Below are positions 1 through 6,225 of a stretch of DNA of 9,488 nt, in pieces. Position 1 is the first letter of the stretch, and every line of letters starts with the position of its first letter. Both the position numbers and the translations under genes were made by a program. Location: positions 1 to 9,488 of the forward strand of contig CAJMOO010000069.1 of NCBI GenBank assembly GCA_905215045.1, written 5' to 3'. The stretch is from an uncultured bacterium (lineage in GTDB: Bacteria > Bacillota_A > Clostridia > Lachnospirales > Lachnospiraceae). The notes beneath the pieces are model-generated. The model saw only the letters and a list, made by a program, of their open reading frames with translations. It was not told the DNA's origin and searched no databases.

Positions 1-44
1 AATTCAAAGCAGGAAAAGCTTTAAAAGATATTGTAAACGAATAG
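1..44 (+). CDS. hup: HU-family DNA-binding protein, C-terminal end (partial)
   Basis: Only the last 13 codons are in the window, read in the frame beginning at base 3 and ending with TAG at 42-44. The residues FKAGKALKDIVNE match the usual C-terminus of HU proteins (…PAFKAGKALKDAVN). HU is a small histone-like dimer that bends and compacts DNA. In Clostridia an HU gene commonly sits just before the yabO/yabP/yabQ/divIC block, which is what follows here. The start and most of the protein lie upstream, so the identification rests on this tail, the context and the terminator that follows. Confidence 0.75.
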   Translation, partial: FKAGKALKDIVNE

Positions 45-66
45 AATGTTCATTTGATATTACATT

Positions 67-99
67 AACTGCCGGTTTCTATGGATCCGGCAGTTTTTC
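67..99 (+). terminator. Rho-independent terminator after hup
   Basis: A perfect 9-bp stem (AACTGCCGG at 67-75 with CCGGCAGTT at 87-95) has an 11-nt loop and runs into a T tract (94-98). It lies 22 nt after the HU stop codon and should end most hup transcription before rqcP. Confidence 0.85.
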
Positions 100-147
100 T
101 ATATCTATTTCAGCAATATAACATAGAAGAAAGAAGGAGACATAATC

Positions 148-387
148 ATGCGTTTAGACAAGTTTTTAAAAGTATCCAGACTGATCAAGAGAAGAACTGT
201 TGCGAATGAAGCCTGTAGTGCAGGAAGAGTTCTAGTGAACGGCAAAGCAGCGAAAGCTGGAACGAATGTGAAACCAGGAGACAGAATAGATATCCAGTTT
301 GGAAACAGAGAGACAGCAGTAGAAGTAGTTTCTATAGCAGAGACAGTGAAGAAAGATGAGGCAGCAGATCTGTACAAGTTTTTATAG
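148..387 (+). CDS. rqcP: RqcP (YabO), S4-domain ribosome quality-control factor
   Basis: The product is 79 aa and is almost entirely one S4 RNA-binding domain (residues 1-60), with the typical opening MRLDKFLKVSRLIKRRT and the VLVNGK and VKPGDRI segments. In Bacillus, RqcP (YabO, an Hsp15 homologue) binds stalled 50S subunits carrying peptidyl-tRNA and works with RqcH to add alanine tails to stuck nascent chains. Length and position before yabP, yabQ and divIC match the Bacillus order. An AAGGAG ribosome binding site at 134-139 lies 8 nt before the ATG. The small S4 family also includes Hsp15, but in this context RqcP is the better name. Its own promoter should lie between 99 and 134; no clear consensus is visible. 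Confidence 0.9.
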   Translation: MRLDKFLKVSRLIKRRTVANEACSAGRVLVNGKAAKAGTNVKPGDRIDIQFGNRETAVEVVSIAETVKKDEAADLYKFL

Positions 388-445
388 GTATGTTTTATAA
401 GCTTTGTTCATAAGATGTATAAAACATTTTGGGAGGAAGTTTAGT

Positions 446-730
446 ATGATAGAAGAGAGACAACCTTTAAGAGCACATAAGATCAGCTTATCAAACCGAT
501 CTCTTGGCGTGATCACAGGGGTAAAAGATGTTGTTTCCTTTGATCTTAATGAGATCATTCTTGACACAGATCAGGGACTGTTAATGATTAAGGGAAAGAA
601 TCTCCATGTAAAGAAATTACTGGTTGAGAAGGGTGAAGTAGAGATTACGGGAAAGATTGACAGTTTTTTATACTCTAATATAGAAGAGCCAGGAAAGAAA
701 GAAGGATTATTAGGAAGGTTACTGAAATAA
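446..730 (+). CDS. yabP: Sporulation protein YabP
   Basis: The product is 94 aa and belongs to the YabP/YqfC family. Recognisable family features are HKISLSNRSL near the N-terminus, the ITGVKDVVSFD segment (residues 23-33), and the MIKGKNLHVKKLLVEKGEVEITGKI stretch ending in a Y (residue 76). YabP is made during sporulation; its biochemical role is not established. The frame is open from an ATG at 404, but the start chosen is 446 because GGGAGG at 431-436 sits at proper distance before it and the extra 14 residues are not family-like. The stop overlaps the yabQ start by one base (taATG), which suggests translational coupling. Confidence 0.88.
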   Translation: MIEERQPLRAHKISLSNRSLGVITGVKDVVSFDLNEIILDTDQGLLMIKGKNLHVKKLLVEKGEVEITGKIDSFLYSNIEEPGKKEGLLGRLLK

Positions 731-1206
731 TGAAAGAGACTGTAACCGATCCGTTGTTATTTTTTCTTGCGTCAATTTTATTTGGTGTATGTTTGCAGGC
801 AATATATGATATTATTCGTGGAATTCGAAGAGTATTCTATCATAAAAGCGTGTTTTTGTTTATAGAAGATATAGGATTTGGAATATTTACAGCAGTGATG
901 GCATTTATATTTCTTTGTACATATAACGATGGCGAGTTAAGAGGATTCTTTTTCCTCGGAATTGTGATCGGAATGATTCTATATTATCAATTATGCAGCA
1001 AGTTCCTTTTGAGGGCTGTCATACATATTACAGAGAAGCTAAAGAAGATCATAAGGCAATTTGAAAAAGTATGTTTAAGACCAGGAATTCATATCAAGAG
1101 AAACCTGAAATGGCAATTGAAAAAAGAAAAAAAACAAGTTACAATGGCACTAAAGAAACAAATAAAAAGAGGTGGTAAAAGTGACAATACGAAAGAAACA
1201 AAATAA
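730..1206 (+). CDS. yabQ: Spore cortex protein YabQ
   Basis: The product is 158 aa. The N-terminal two thirds is membrane protein, with hydrophobic segments at about residues 8-27, 40-64 and 72-98. The C-terminal third (about 103-158) is very basic and probably cytoplasmic. The motif GVCLQAIYDIIRGIRRVF in the first segment is characteristic of YabQ. In Bacillus, YabQ is a membrane protein of the developing spore needed for cortex formation. Its start overlaps the yabP stop and its last 26 bases overlap divIC, so the three genes are clearly one transcription unit. There is no separate strong ribosome binding site, consistent with coupling to yabP. Confidence 0.88.
   Translation: MKETVTDPLLFFLASILFGVCLQAIYDIIRGIRRVFYHKSVFLFIEDIGFGIFTAVMAFIFLCTYNDGELRGFFFLGIVIGMILYYQLCSKFLLRAVIHITEKLKKIIRQFEKVCLRPGIHIKRNLKWQLKKEKKQVTMALKKQIKRGGKSDNTKETK
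1167..1174 (+). promoter_or_regulatory. Ribosome binding site that decides the divIC start
   Basis: AAGAGGTG, inside the end of yabQ, matches the anti-SD complement through GAGGTG and lies 6 nt before the GTG at 1181. The alternative GTG at 1172 overlaps this site and has no comparable site upstream, so 1181 is preferred. Confidence 0.6.
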
Positions 1207-1480
1207 GCTGGATCAGAGGACAAAGATCATCATGATCATTGTTCTGATATTTGTAGTCATTTTAGCATTTTCCTATATCAATCTACGACAGAAATCAAAG
1301 AAGATCGCCAAAGAGCAGCAGCAGGTGGAATCCCAGATCAAGAAACAAGAAGAGAAGAAAAAAGAATTAAAGAAGAAAAAAGAATATATCAAGACAAAAG
1401 AATTTATTGAAAAGACAGCCACAGAGAAGTTTGGACTATTGTACCCGGGAGAGTACTTACTCAAAGGATCAGATGACTGA
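1181..1480 (+). CDS. divIC: Septum formation initiator, DivIC/FtsB-like
   Basis: The product is 99 aa from a GTG start. It has a short basic cytoplasmic N-terminus, one transmembrane helix (about residues 15-34), a lysine/glutamate/glutamine-rich coiled coil (about 37-75), and a C-terminal segment with EFIEKTATEKFGLLYPGEYLL. This is the architecture of DivIC/FtsB. These proteins form a complex with FtsL and DivIB/FtsQ at the division site and control septal wall synthesis. The gene follows yabQ as in Bacillus. An upstream in-frame GTG at 1172 would add three residues but lacks a ribosome binding site. DivIC and FtsL look alike; the gene order favours DivIC. Confidence 0.87.
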   Translation: MTIRKKQNKLDQRTKIIMIIVLIFVVILAFSYINLRQKSKKIAKEQQQVESQIKKQEEKKKELKKKKEYIKTKEFIEKTATEKFGLLYPGEYLLKGSDD

Positions 1481-1504
1481 TAAACAACAGAATTAAAAAA
1501 TTTA

Positions 1505-1543
1505 GGGGGGGGGAAAACAAACGTTCCTCCCTTCGTTTTGCTT
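1505..1543 (+). terminator. Probable terminator after divIC, with a G9 stem
   Basis: A run of nine G plus AA (1505-1515) can pair with TTCCTCCCTTC (1524-1534), giving 11 bp including three G-U pairs and an 8-nt loop, followed by GTTTTGCTT. The T tract is short. It lies 24 nt after the divIC stop, the expected place for an operon end. Confidence 0.6.
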
Positions 1544-1550
1544 ATAATGT

Positions 1551-1609
1551 GAAAGACGAAATTTTAGCTGAAGATAAAAGGCGGAAATTTCGTCTTTTTT
1601 TTCCGCCTT
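1551..1609 (+). terminator. Strong hairpin and T tract with an overlapping alternative hairpin
   Basis: AAAGACGAAATT (1552-1563) pairs perfectly with AATTTCGTCTTT (1586-1597), extendable by one A-T and two G-U pairs, and runs into eight T (1595-1602). This is a good terminator. A second perfect 10-bp stem, AAGGCGGAAA (1578-1587) with TTTCCGCCTT (1600-1609), shares bases with the first stem and the T tract, so both cannot form together. It may simply back up the divIC terminator, or it may be an attenuator before the PRD regulator. Confidence 0.65.
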
Positions 1610-1626
1610 AAGTGGAAAAAGACGAA
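1552..1626. promoter_or_regulatory. Candidate operator: three GACGAA half-sites
   Basis: The 6-mer GACGAA occurs at 1555-1560 and 1621-1626, and its complement TTCGTC at 1589-1594. Extended, TTCGTCTTTTT (1589-1599) is a perfect 11-bp inverted repeat of AAAAAGACGAA (1616-1626). Half-site spacing is 34 and 32 bp, near three helical turns, all on one DNA face. The last half-site ends just before the expected -35 position of the promoter. This would suit an activator such as the PRD protein encoded next, but no binding is shown by sequence alone. Confidence 0.4.
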
Positions 1627-1627
1627 C

Positions 1628-1660
1628 TATATTCTTATGTGCATATTGCATATAATTTAG
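1628..1660 (+). promoter_or_regulatory. Probable promoter of the PTS operon
   Basis: A perfect -10 box TATAAT is at 1651-1656, but 17 bp upstream there is only TATATT (1628-1633), a poor -35. A weak -35 with a full -10 is common for activator-dependent promoters. The tandem repeat TGCATAT-TGCATAT (1640-1653) overlaps the -10. The ribosome binding site AAGGAG follows at 1666-1671. Confidence 0.5.
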
Positions 1661-1678
1661 TACAGAAGGAGAAAAGTA

Positions 1679-3637
1679 ATGGAAATATCAAACAAACGAT
1701 GTATCCAGATTCTGAAATTATTGTTGAAAAATAAAGAATGTATGACAGGAGATAATCTTGCAGTTGCAATCGGAGTGTCTTCAAGAACCATTCGAAATGA
1801 TATGAAAGATTTAAATAGAGCATTGGAAGATCATGGTGCAAGCGTTGTATCAGAGATTGGACAAGGATATTATTTAAAGATTGAAGATCAGGAAAAATTT
1901 TTAGCATTTCAGAATGAGATGGAAGAACAAAAAAGAGAAAAAGATTTTAAAAATATTATTCCATCAGAGCCAGAAGACAGAGTAAAGTATATTATTTCAA
2001 AGTTATTGCTGTCGATACTCAATGGAAGAAAAGAAAAAATAGAGTTTTTTGATCTGGAAGAAGAACTTTTCATTAGTACTTCTACTTTAAAGAAAGACTT
2101 TCGAAATATCGATAAAGTTTTAAAACCTTATGATCTTAAAATCAGTATCACAAAGAAAGATGGTGTGAAGATCGTAGGAGATGAGGCGAAGATACGATAT
2201 TGTATTTCAGAATATATCTTTAACAGCAAAGGGTATTTTGGAATAGAAGAAAATCAATTTTATCAAAGTATTTTTAAAGAACAGGAAATTGAAAAATTAA
2301 GAGAAATTTTACTTGATGTAATTTCGGTTTATAATTTAAGACTTACAGATCTGGCATTTAAAAACGTTTTGATTCATAGTTTGATCATGTTAAAACGCTT
2401 TGCAAGGCAAAAGAGTGTGACATATGAAGAAAATGATATCAAAACATTTGAAAAGAAAGTTGAATTTGAATGTGCTCAGGAGATCATCAAACGCATTCAG
2501 CAAGACTTTGAAGTAGATCTTGGAAATGAAGTTTATTATTTGACACAGCACTTGATTTCAAGTCAGAGATTTTTGATTGATGATCCAAAAGAAGATTATG
2601 AATACAAAAACGAAATTGAAAAAATTCTGATAAAGATCAAGGAAGAGACAAATATTGATCTTTCCGATGATAAACAACTGATTAATGGATTGGCAATGCA
2701 CTTGAGTGCGGCACTTCAGAGAATGCGGTTTGACATGAATATTCGAAATGAATTTTTAGATTCGATCAAGAATATGTATCCACTAGCATTTGAACTTGCA
2801 GTGATCGCAGGAGAGATCATTGAGGAGAATTTCCAGTTTAGGACACAAGAAAATGAAATCGGTTTCTTGGCGATGCATTTTGGAGCAGCATTGGAAAGAA
2901 AAGGGCTTAATGAGAAAAAACCAAGAAAGAAAGCAATTATCGTGTGCTATGCAGGAGTTGCAACAGCGATGCTGATTAAAGAAAAGATTGAACAGAATTT
3001 TGGACATAAGATTGAAGTGATCAAAACATGTTCGCAACAGGAAGTAAGTCAAGAGTTGATCAAACAGGTGGATCTTGTATTGACAACGGCAGAACTTTCA
3101 GAACTTAAATCTGACAAAATAAAGAAAATAAACCTATTTTTGGATGAAACAGATATTCAGTTCATAGGAAATATTTTAAAAGAAGATCAAAAAGATGAAA
3201 TTGATTATCGAAAGATTTTTCGAAAAGAATTATTTTTCTATGATGTGGAATTTAAGAATAAAGAAGAAATTCTTGAACATATGACAAGAGAGATGCAGAT
3301 ACGAGGATTGATCAGTAAAGAAGGAAGTAAATCCGTATTTAAAAGAGAAGAAATGTCGACGACAGAACTGGGCAATATGGTAGCAATACCGCATGCAATG
3401 TCAAATGACTCTGAAGAGGCAGTCGTATCCGTTATGATCTTAAAGAAACCAATCCTCTGGGAAAATGAAAAAGTGCAGGTTGTACTTTTACTCAATGTAC
3501 CAAAGTCACAATACAATATGTGGGAAGTTGTATTTAAACGATTATATCAATATCTGATTGGTGATCAAGGGGTTACAAAATTGATCAAAGATAAAGATTA
3601 TGATGATTTTATTCGTCATTTGGAAAGAAATGAATAG
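1679..3637 (+). CDS. PRD-domain transcription activator of a PTS operon (MtlR/LicR type)
   Basis: The product is 652 aa. Domains in order: a winged-helix HTH (about residues 4-65, with VAIGVSSRTIRNDMKDL), a second HTH-like region (about 95-170), PRD1 (about 175-300, histidines H233 and H291), PRD2 (about 312-410, H341 and H400), an EIIB-like domain with cysteine C423 in IVCYAGVATA (about 417-500), and an EIIA-like domain with H572 in MVAIPHAMS (about 512-652). Such proteins bind DNA and their activity is set by phosphorylation from HPr and the PTS enzymes, linking operon expression to sugar uptake. All expected phospho-acceptors are present, so it looks fully functional. The HTH and lack of an RNA-binding CAT domain argue against a BglG-type antiterminator. 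The EIIA gene starts 12 nt downstream, so it most likely controls its own operon. Confidence 0.9.
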   Translation: MEISNKRCIQILKLLLKNKECMTGDNLAVAIGVSSRTIRNDMKDLNRALEDHGASVVSEIGQGYYLKIEDQEKFLAFQNEMEEQKREKDFKNIIPSEPEDRVKYIISKLLLSILNGRKEKIEFFDLEEELFISTSTLKKDFRNIDKVLKPYDLKISITKKDGVKIVGDEAKIRYCISEYIFNSKGYFGIEENQFYQSIFKEQEIEKLREILLDVISVYNLRLTDLAFKNVLIHSLIMLKRFARQKSVTYEENDIKTFEKKVEFECAQEIIKRIQQDFEVDLGNEVYYLTQHLISSQRFLIDDPKEDYEYKNEIEKILIKIKEETNIDLSDDKQLINGLAMHLSAALQRMRFDMNIRNEFLDSIKNMYPLAFELAVIAGEIIEENFQFRTQENEIGFLAMHFGAALERKGLNEKKPRKKAIIVCYAGVATAMLIKEKIEQNFGHKIEVIKTCSQQEVSQELIKQVDLVLTTAELSELKSDKIKKINLFLDETDIQFIGNILKEDQKDEIDYRKIFRKELFFYDVEFKNKEEILEHMTREMQIRGLISKEGSKSVFKREEMSTTELGNMVAIPHAMSNDSEEAVVSVMILKKPILWENEKVQVVLLLNVPKSQYNMWEVVFKRLYQYLIGDQGVTKLIKDKDYDDFIRHLERNE

Positions 3638-3649
3638 GAAGGAAATATC

Positions 3650-4087
3650 ATGGAATCACTAGTATTAAATAAAGACAACGTTAAATTGAAGGTAAAAGCT
3701 TCTGATTGGGAAGAAGCGGTTAGAATTGGGGCAGGGATGCTTGTAGAACAAGGATGTGCAAAACAATCTTATGTTGATGGTATCATTGCTTCTGTCAAAG
3801 AATTAGGGCCTTACATTGTCATTGCAGATGGAATCGCAATGCCGCACACAAGACCAGAACAGGGAGCTATTGGGATCGGTTGTAGTCTGATCACACTGGA
3901 TCAGCCAGTAAAATTTGATGGAGATGACAGTGAAGTAAAAGTTATGATCTGTTTTTCAGCAGTAGACAGTGAAAGCCACATGGATATTCTTAAGATGATC
4001 GTTGAGTTTGTAGAGCGCGGACTCATTGATGATATAGCTAAAGCAACGACTTATGAAGAGTTACTTGAAGTGATCAAAGAGAAATAG
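3650..4087 (+). CDS. PTS EIIA component, ascorbate/mannitol-fructose family
   Basis: The product is 145 aa, one PTS EIIA type-2 domain. The phospho-accepting histidine is H66 in IADGIAMPHTRPE, and H110 in ESHMDIL matches the second conserved histidine of the family. EIIA takes phosphate from HPr and passes it to the EIIB encoded next. The length fits free-standing UlaC/SgaA-like EIIA proteins. It starts 12 nt after the regulator with AGGAAGG as ribosome binding site, so it belongs to the same transcript. Its sugar cannot be told from this domain alone; the EIIB and EIIC partners place it in the ascorbate (Ula) class. Confidence 0.9.
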   Translation: MESLVLNKDNVKLKVKASDWEEAVRIGAGMLVEQGCAKQSYVDGIIASVKELGPYIVIADGIAMPHTRPEQGAIGIGCSLITLDQPVKFDGDDSEVKVMICFSAVDSESHMDILKMIVEFVERGLIDDIAKATTYEELLEVIKEK

Positions 4088-4113
4088 TTTTAAAAAAGAA
4101 AGGAGACGAAACT

Positions 4114-4404
4114 ATGTTACAGATTTTAACAGTATGCGGAGCAGGACTGGGAAGCAGTTTTGCATGTCAGATGAGTGTAGACGCCGTATTAAAGGAACTG
4201 GGTGTGGAGGCAAAACTTGACCATACAGACATCTCTAGTGTAGGGGGAGCAAAGGCTGACATCATTCTTTCAGGAAAGAACTTTGAGAAACAGTTTGAGC
4301 GTTATACACTGGACTGTCCAACAATTTTTCTCGATCGATTGGTCGATAAAAATGAGATCAAAGAAAAACTGACACCGGTTTTAAAAGATCTTGGAGTTTT
4401 ATAA
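4114..4404 (+). CDS. PTS EIIB component, UlaB/SgaB-like
   Basis: The product is 96 aa. The active cysteine is C8 in ILTVCGAGLGSS, the phosphate-binding P-loop typical of the lactate/ascorbate-type EIIB fold. It carries phosphate from the EIIA on this cysteine to the sugar while EIIC transports it. Length and the VCGAGLGSSF motif match stand-alone UlaB/SgaB proteins. The ribosome binding site AAAGGAG (4099-4105) is 8 nt before the ATG; spacing to EIIA is 26 nt and to EIIC 30 nt. The separate A, B and C polypeptides are the arrangement found in ascorbate-family PTS operons. Confidence 0.92.
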   Translation: MLQILTVCGAGLGSSFACQMSVDAVLKELGVEAKLDHTDISSVGGAKADIILSGKNFEKQFERYTLDCPTIFLDRLVDKNEIKEKLTPVLKDLGVL

Positions 4405-4434
4405 AACTAGCAAAATAGAAAGTGAGGAGAAAAA

Positions 4435-5712
4435 ATGCAGGTTTTAAATTTTATCATTAAGAACATCCTGACACAGGCATCTGTTGTCGTAGGACTGATC
4501 GCACTGCTTGGTTTAGTGTTACAGAAAAAACCAATTGGTACTGTTGTATCAGGAACAATGAAAACTATCTTAGGATTCTTAGTATTATCCGCAGGTTCAA
4601 GCGTTATCCAGGGATCATTAGCTATTTTTGGTGATCTGTTTAATAAGGCCTTTGGACTTAAGGGTCTTGTAGCATCTATCGAAGGTATTAACGGTCAGGC
4701 AATGACAGACCTTGGACTTGGATCAGAGATCGCTATCACATTAGCAGGTATCTTTATTGTTAATATTATTTTAGCTCGTATTACACCATTTAAGTACATC
4801 TTCTTAACAGGACAGGCTTTATTATGGGAATCTACACTTTGCGTAGTATTTGCTTACTTCTGTGGATTAAGAGGACTTCCATTGATCATCGTAGGATCAA
4901 TCGTTGGTGGTGCATTCGCAACATTAATGCCAGCATTCGCACAGCCAGTTATGCGGCAGATCACCGGTAGTGATGATATCGCATTAGGACATTTCTGTAC
5001 ATTTGGATATATGTTCACAGCATTAATTGCTAAATTAACAGGTGATAAATCTAAATCAACAGAAGATGTTGCATTACCTAAGAGTCTTGAATTCTTACAG
5101 GATACATATTTATCAGTAATGGTAGTTATGGTGCCATTTTACTTGATCGTAGCAATCTTTGCAGGACCTAAAGCATGTGCTGAATATGCAGGAGCTACAA
5201 ACTACATCGTATTCATGTTCTTACAGGCATTACAGTTTGTAACAGGTTTATACGTATTAATGGCCGGTGTTCGTTTACTGTTAGCTGAATTAGTACCAGC
5301 TTTCCAGGGAATCTCTATGAAACTGGTTCCAAATTCAAAACCAGCCTTAGACTGCCCAGTATTATTCCCATATGCACCAAACGCAGTAATCTTAGGATTC
5401 ATCTTTACAACAATCGGATCTATCATCGGTATGTTCTTAACACCAATGCTTGGATTACCAATGATCTTACCTGGAGTTATGAGTAACTTCTTCGCAGGTG
5501 GTACAGCTGGTATCTTTGCTAACCAGGTTGGTGGACGTCGCGGAACGATTATTGGATGTATTGCACATGGTATCTTCATCATGATCTTACCAGCTTTACT
5601 TTCCCCAATGCTTGGACAGATTGGATTCCAGAACATGACATGTACAGACGTAGATACTGTAGTAACAGGATTCTTCTTCATGATCATTAAATCTATCGCA
5701 GGAATCTTCTAA
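4435..5712 (+). CDS. PTS EIIC permease, ascorbate-family (UlaA/SgaT-like)
   Basis: The product is 425 aa, a polytopic membrane protein with roughly ten hydrophobic segments, for example at about residues 13-30, 43-65, 97-117, 125-143, 147-170, 223-243, 257-285, 316-338, 340-362 and 372-393. Family signatures include KPIGTVVSGTMKTILGFLVL (32-51), GHFCTFGY (185-192), and LDCPVLFPYAPNAVILGF (305-322). UlaA transports L-ascorbate with concomitant phosphorylation, but many firmicute homologues have other, unknown substrates. Here none of the ascorbate-6-phosphate breakdown enzymes (UlaG, UlaD, UlaE, UlaF) is nearby. Compared with the regulator gene the codons include more TTC, ATC and GTT, suggesting stronger expression. 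GTGAGGAG (4422-4429) is the ribosome binding site. Confidence 0.9.
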   Translation: MQVLNFIIKNILTQASVVVGLIALLGLVLQKKPIGTVVSGTMKTILGFLVLSAGSSVIQGSLAIFGDLFNKAFGLKGLVASIEGINGQAMTDLGLGSEIAITLAGIFIVNIILARITPFKYIFLTGQALLWESTLCVVFAYFCGLRGLPLIIVGSIVGGAFATLMPAFAQPVMRQITGSDDIALGHFCTFGYMFTALIAKLTGDKSKSTEDVALPKSLEFLQDTYLSVMVVMVPFYLIVAIFAGPKACAEYAGATNYIVFMFLQALQFVTGLYVLMAGVRLLLAELVPAFQGISMKLVPNSKPALDCPVLFPYAPNAVILGFIFTTIGSIIGMFLTPMLGLPMILPGVMSNFFAGGTAGIFANQVGGRRGTIIGCIAHGIFIMILPALLSPMLGQIGFQNMTCTDVDTVVTGFFFMIIKSIAGIF

Positions 5713-5762
5713 GATTAGAAAGCAAAAGATCATTATAGAAAGTTATACAGGAGGGATGATCA

Positions 5763-6146
5763 ATGTTTTTCTTTGGTAAAAAGAAGAAAGAAAAGAAGCA
5801 AGAGCAGGCAGTTCCTGTTGTAAATAAAGAGGAATTGATCGCGAAAGCTTCAGAAAAAGTAACAGAATTAGAAAGTAAAACAGGGGATGAGAGAGTTTCA
5901 TTATTAAACGAAATCGGATCCCTGTATACACAAGCAGAAGAAACAGATCTGGCAATCCAATATTATGAAGAAAGCTTGGAACTTTGCAAGCAGCACGGAA
6001 AAGCGAGCACAGATCTAATGAAACTTTACAATAAAAAACGTCAAGAAGCTGCAGAAGCGAAAGATGATGAAAAAGTAAAGGAATATATGGATAAGGTTCA
6101 GAACCTGATGCAGATGTCAAAGGATATGATCCGAGGAAATGCATAA
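5763..6146 (+). CDS. Small TPR-like protein of unknown function in the PTS operon
   Basis: The product is 127 aa and I do not recognise a named family. The N-terminus is MFFFGKKKKEKK, three phenylalanines followed by a lysine cluster; there is no cleavable signal or membrane span. Residues 45-78 fit one tetratricopeptide repeat at consensus spacing: L48, I51, G52, Y55, A64, Y68, S71 and K76. A degenerate second helical pair may follow (about 83-118), and the whole protein is predicted helical and charged. It starts 51 nt after the EIIC gene with a strong site CAGGAGGG (5748-5755), with no terminator between, so it is probably co-transcribed. TPRs bind other proteins; the basic N-terminus may hold it at the membrane near the permease, which is inference. 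The coding call itself is secure. Confidence 0.8.
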   Translation: MFFFGKKKKEKKQEQAVPVVNKEELIAKASEKVTELESKTGDERVSLLNEIGSLYTQAEETDLAIQYYEESLELCKQHGKASTDLMKLYNKKRQEAAEAKDDEKVKEYMDKVQNLMQMSKDMIRGNA

Positions 6147-6152
6147 CATTTA

Positions 6153-6173
6153 CGGGGAGGAAATTCCTCCCTG
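6153..6173 (+). terminator. GC-rich hairpin without a T tract after the TPR-like gene
   Basis: GGGAGGA (6155-6161) pairs with TCCTCCC (6165-6171) across a 3-nt loop, extended by a G-U and a C-G pair. It starts 7 nt after the TAA. No T run follows, so it is more likely a weak terminator or an RNA processing or stability element setting different levels of the PTS and aldolase messages. Confidence 0.45.
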
Positions 6174-6179
6174 CAAACA

Positions 6180-6185
6180 TATAAT
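6180..6185 (+). promoter_or_regulatory. Possible -10 box before the aldolase
   Basis: A perfect TATAAT lies 40 nt before the aldolase ATG, directly after the hairpin, but no TTGACA-like -35 is seen 16-18 bp upstream. It could give the aldolase its own promoter. In AT-rich DNA a lone -10 match is weak evidence. Confidence 0.25.
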
Positions 6186-6225
6186 TCATTCGCAACGTAT
6201 AAGGCAAAATTAAAGGAGTAAAGAA

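Noticed and set aside
31..46. Possible CcpA cre-like site (TTGTAAACGAATAGA)
   Set aside because: It mismatches the cre consensus at a key C, lies in the coding end of hup, and no cre-like site is seen near the PTS promoter where it would make sense.
404..445. Upstream start for yabP at 404
   Set aside because: No ribosome binding site before 404; the good site at 431-436 serves the ATG at 446, and the extra residues do not look like the family.
1551..1678. BglG/LicT-type RNA antiterminator target (RAT) before the PRD gene
   Set aside because: The regulator begins with a DNA-binding HTH and lacks a CAT RNA-binding domain, and no recognisable RAT sequence was seen; any attenuation here would need another mechanism.
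5202..5687. A 161-codon open frame on the - strand inside the EIIC gene
   Set aside because: It is the antisense shadow of a strongly supported membrane protein gene, has no family-like sequence, and arises from the codon pattern of the + strand gene.
5743..6207. A 154-codon open frame on the - strand over the TPR-like gene
   Set aside because: The + strand frame has a strong ribosome binding site, a clear TPR pattern and operon context; the reverse product is a leucine/serine/phenylalanine-rich mirror of lysine/glutamate codons.
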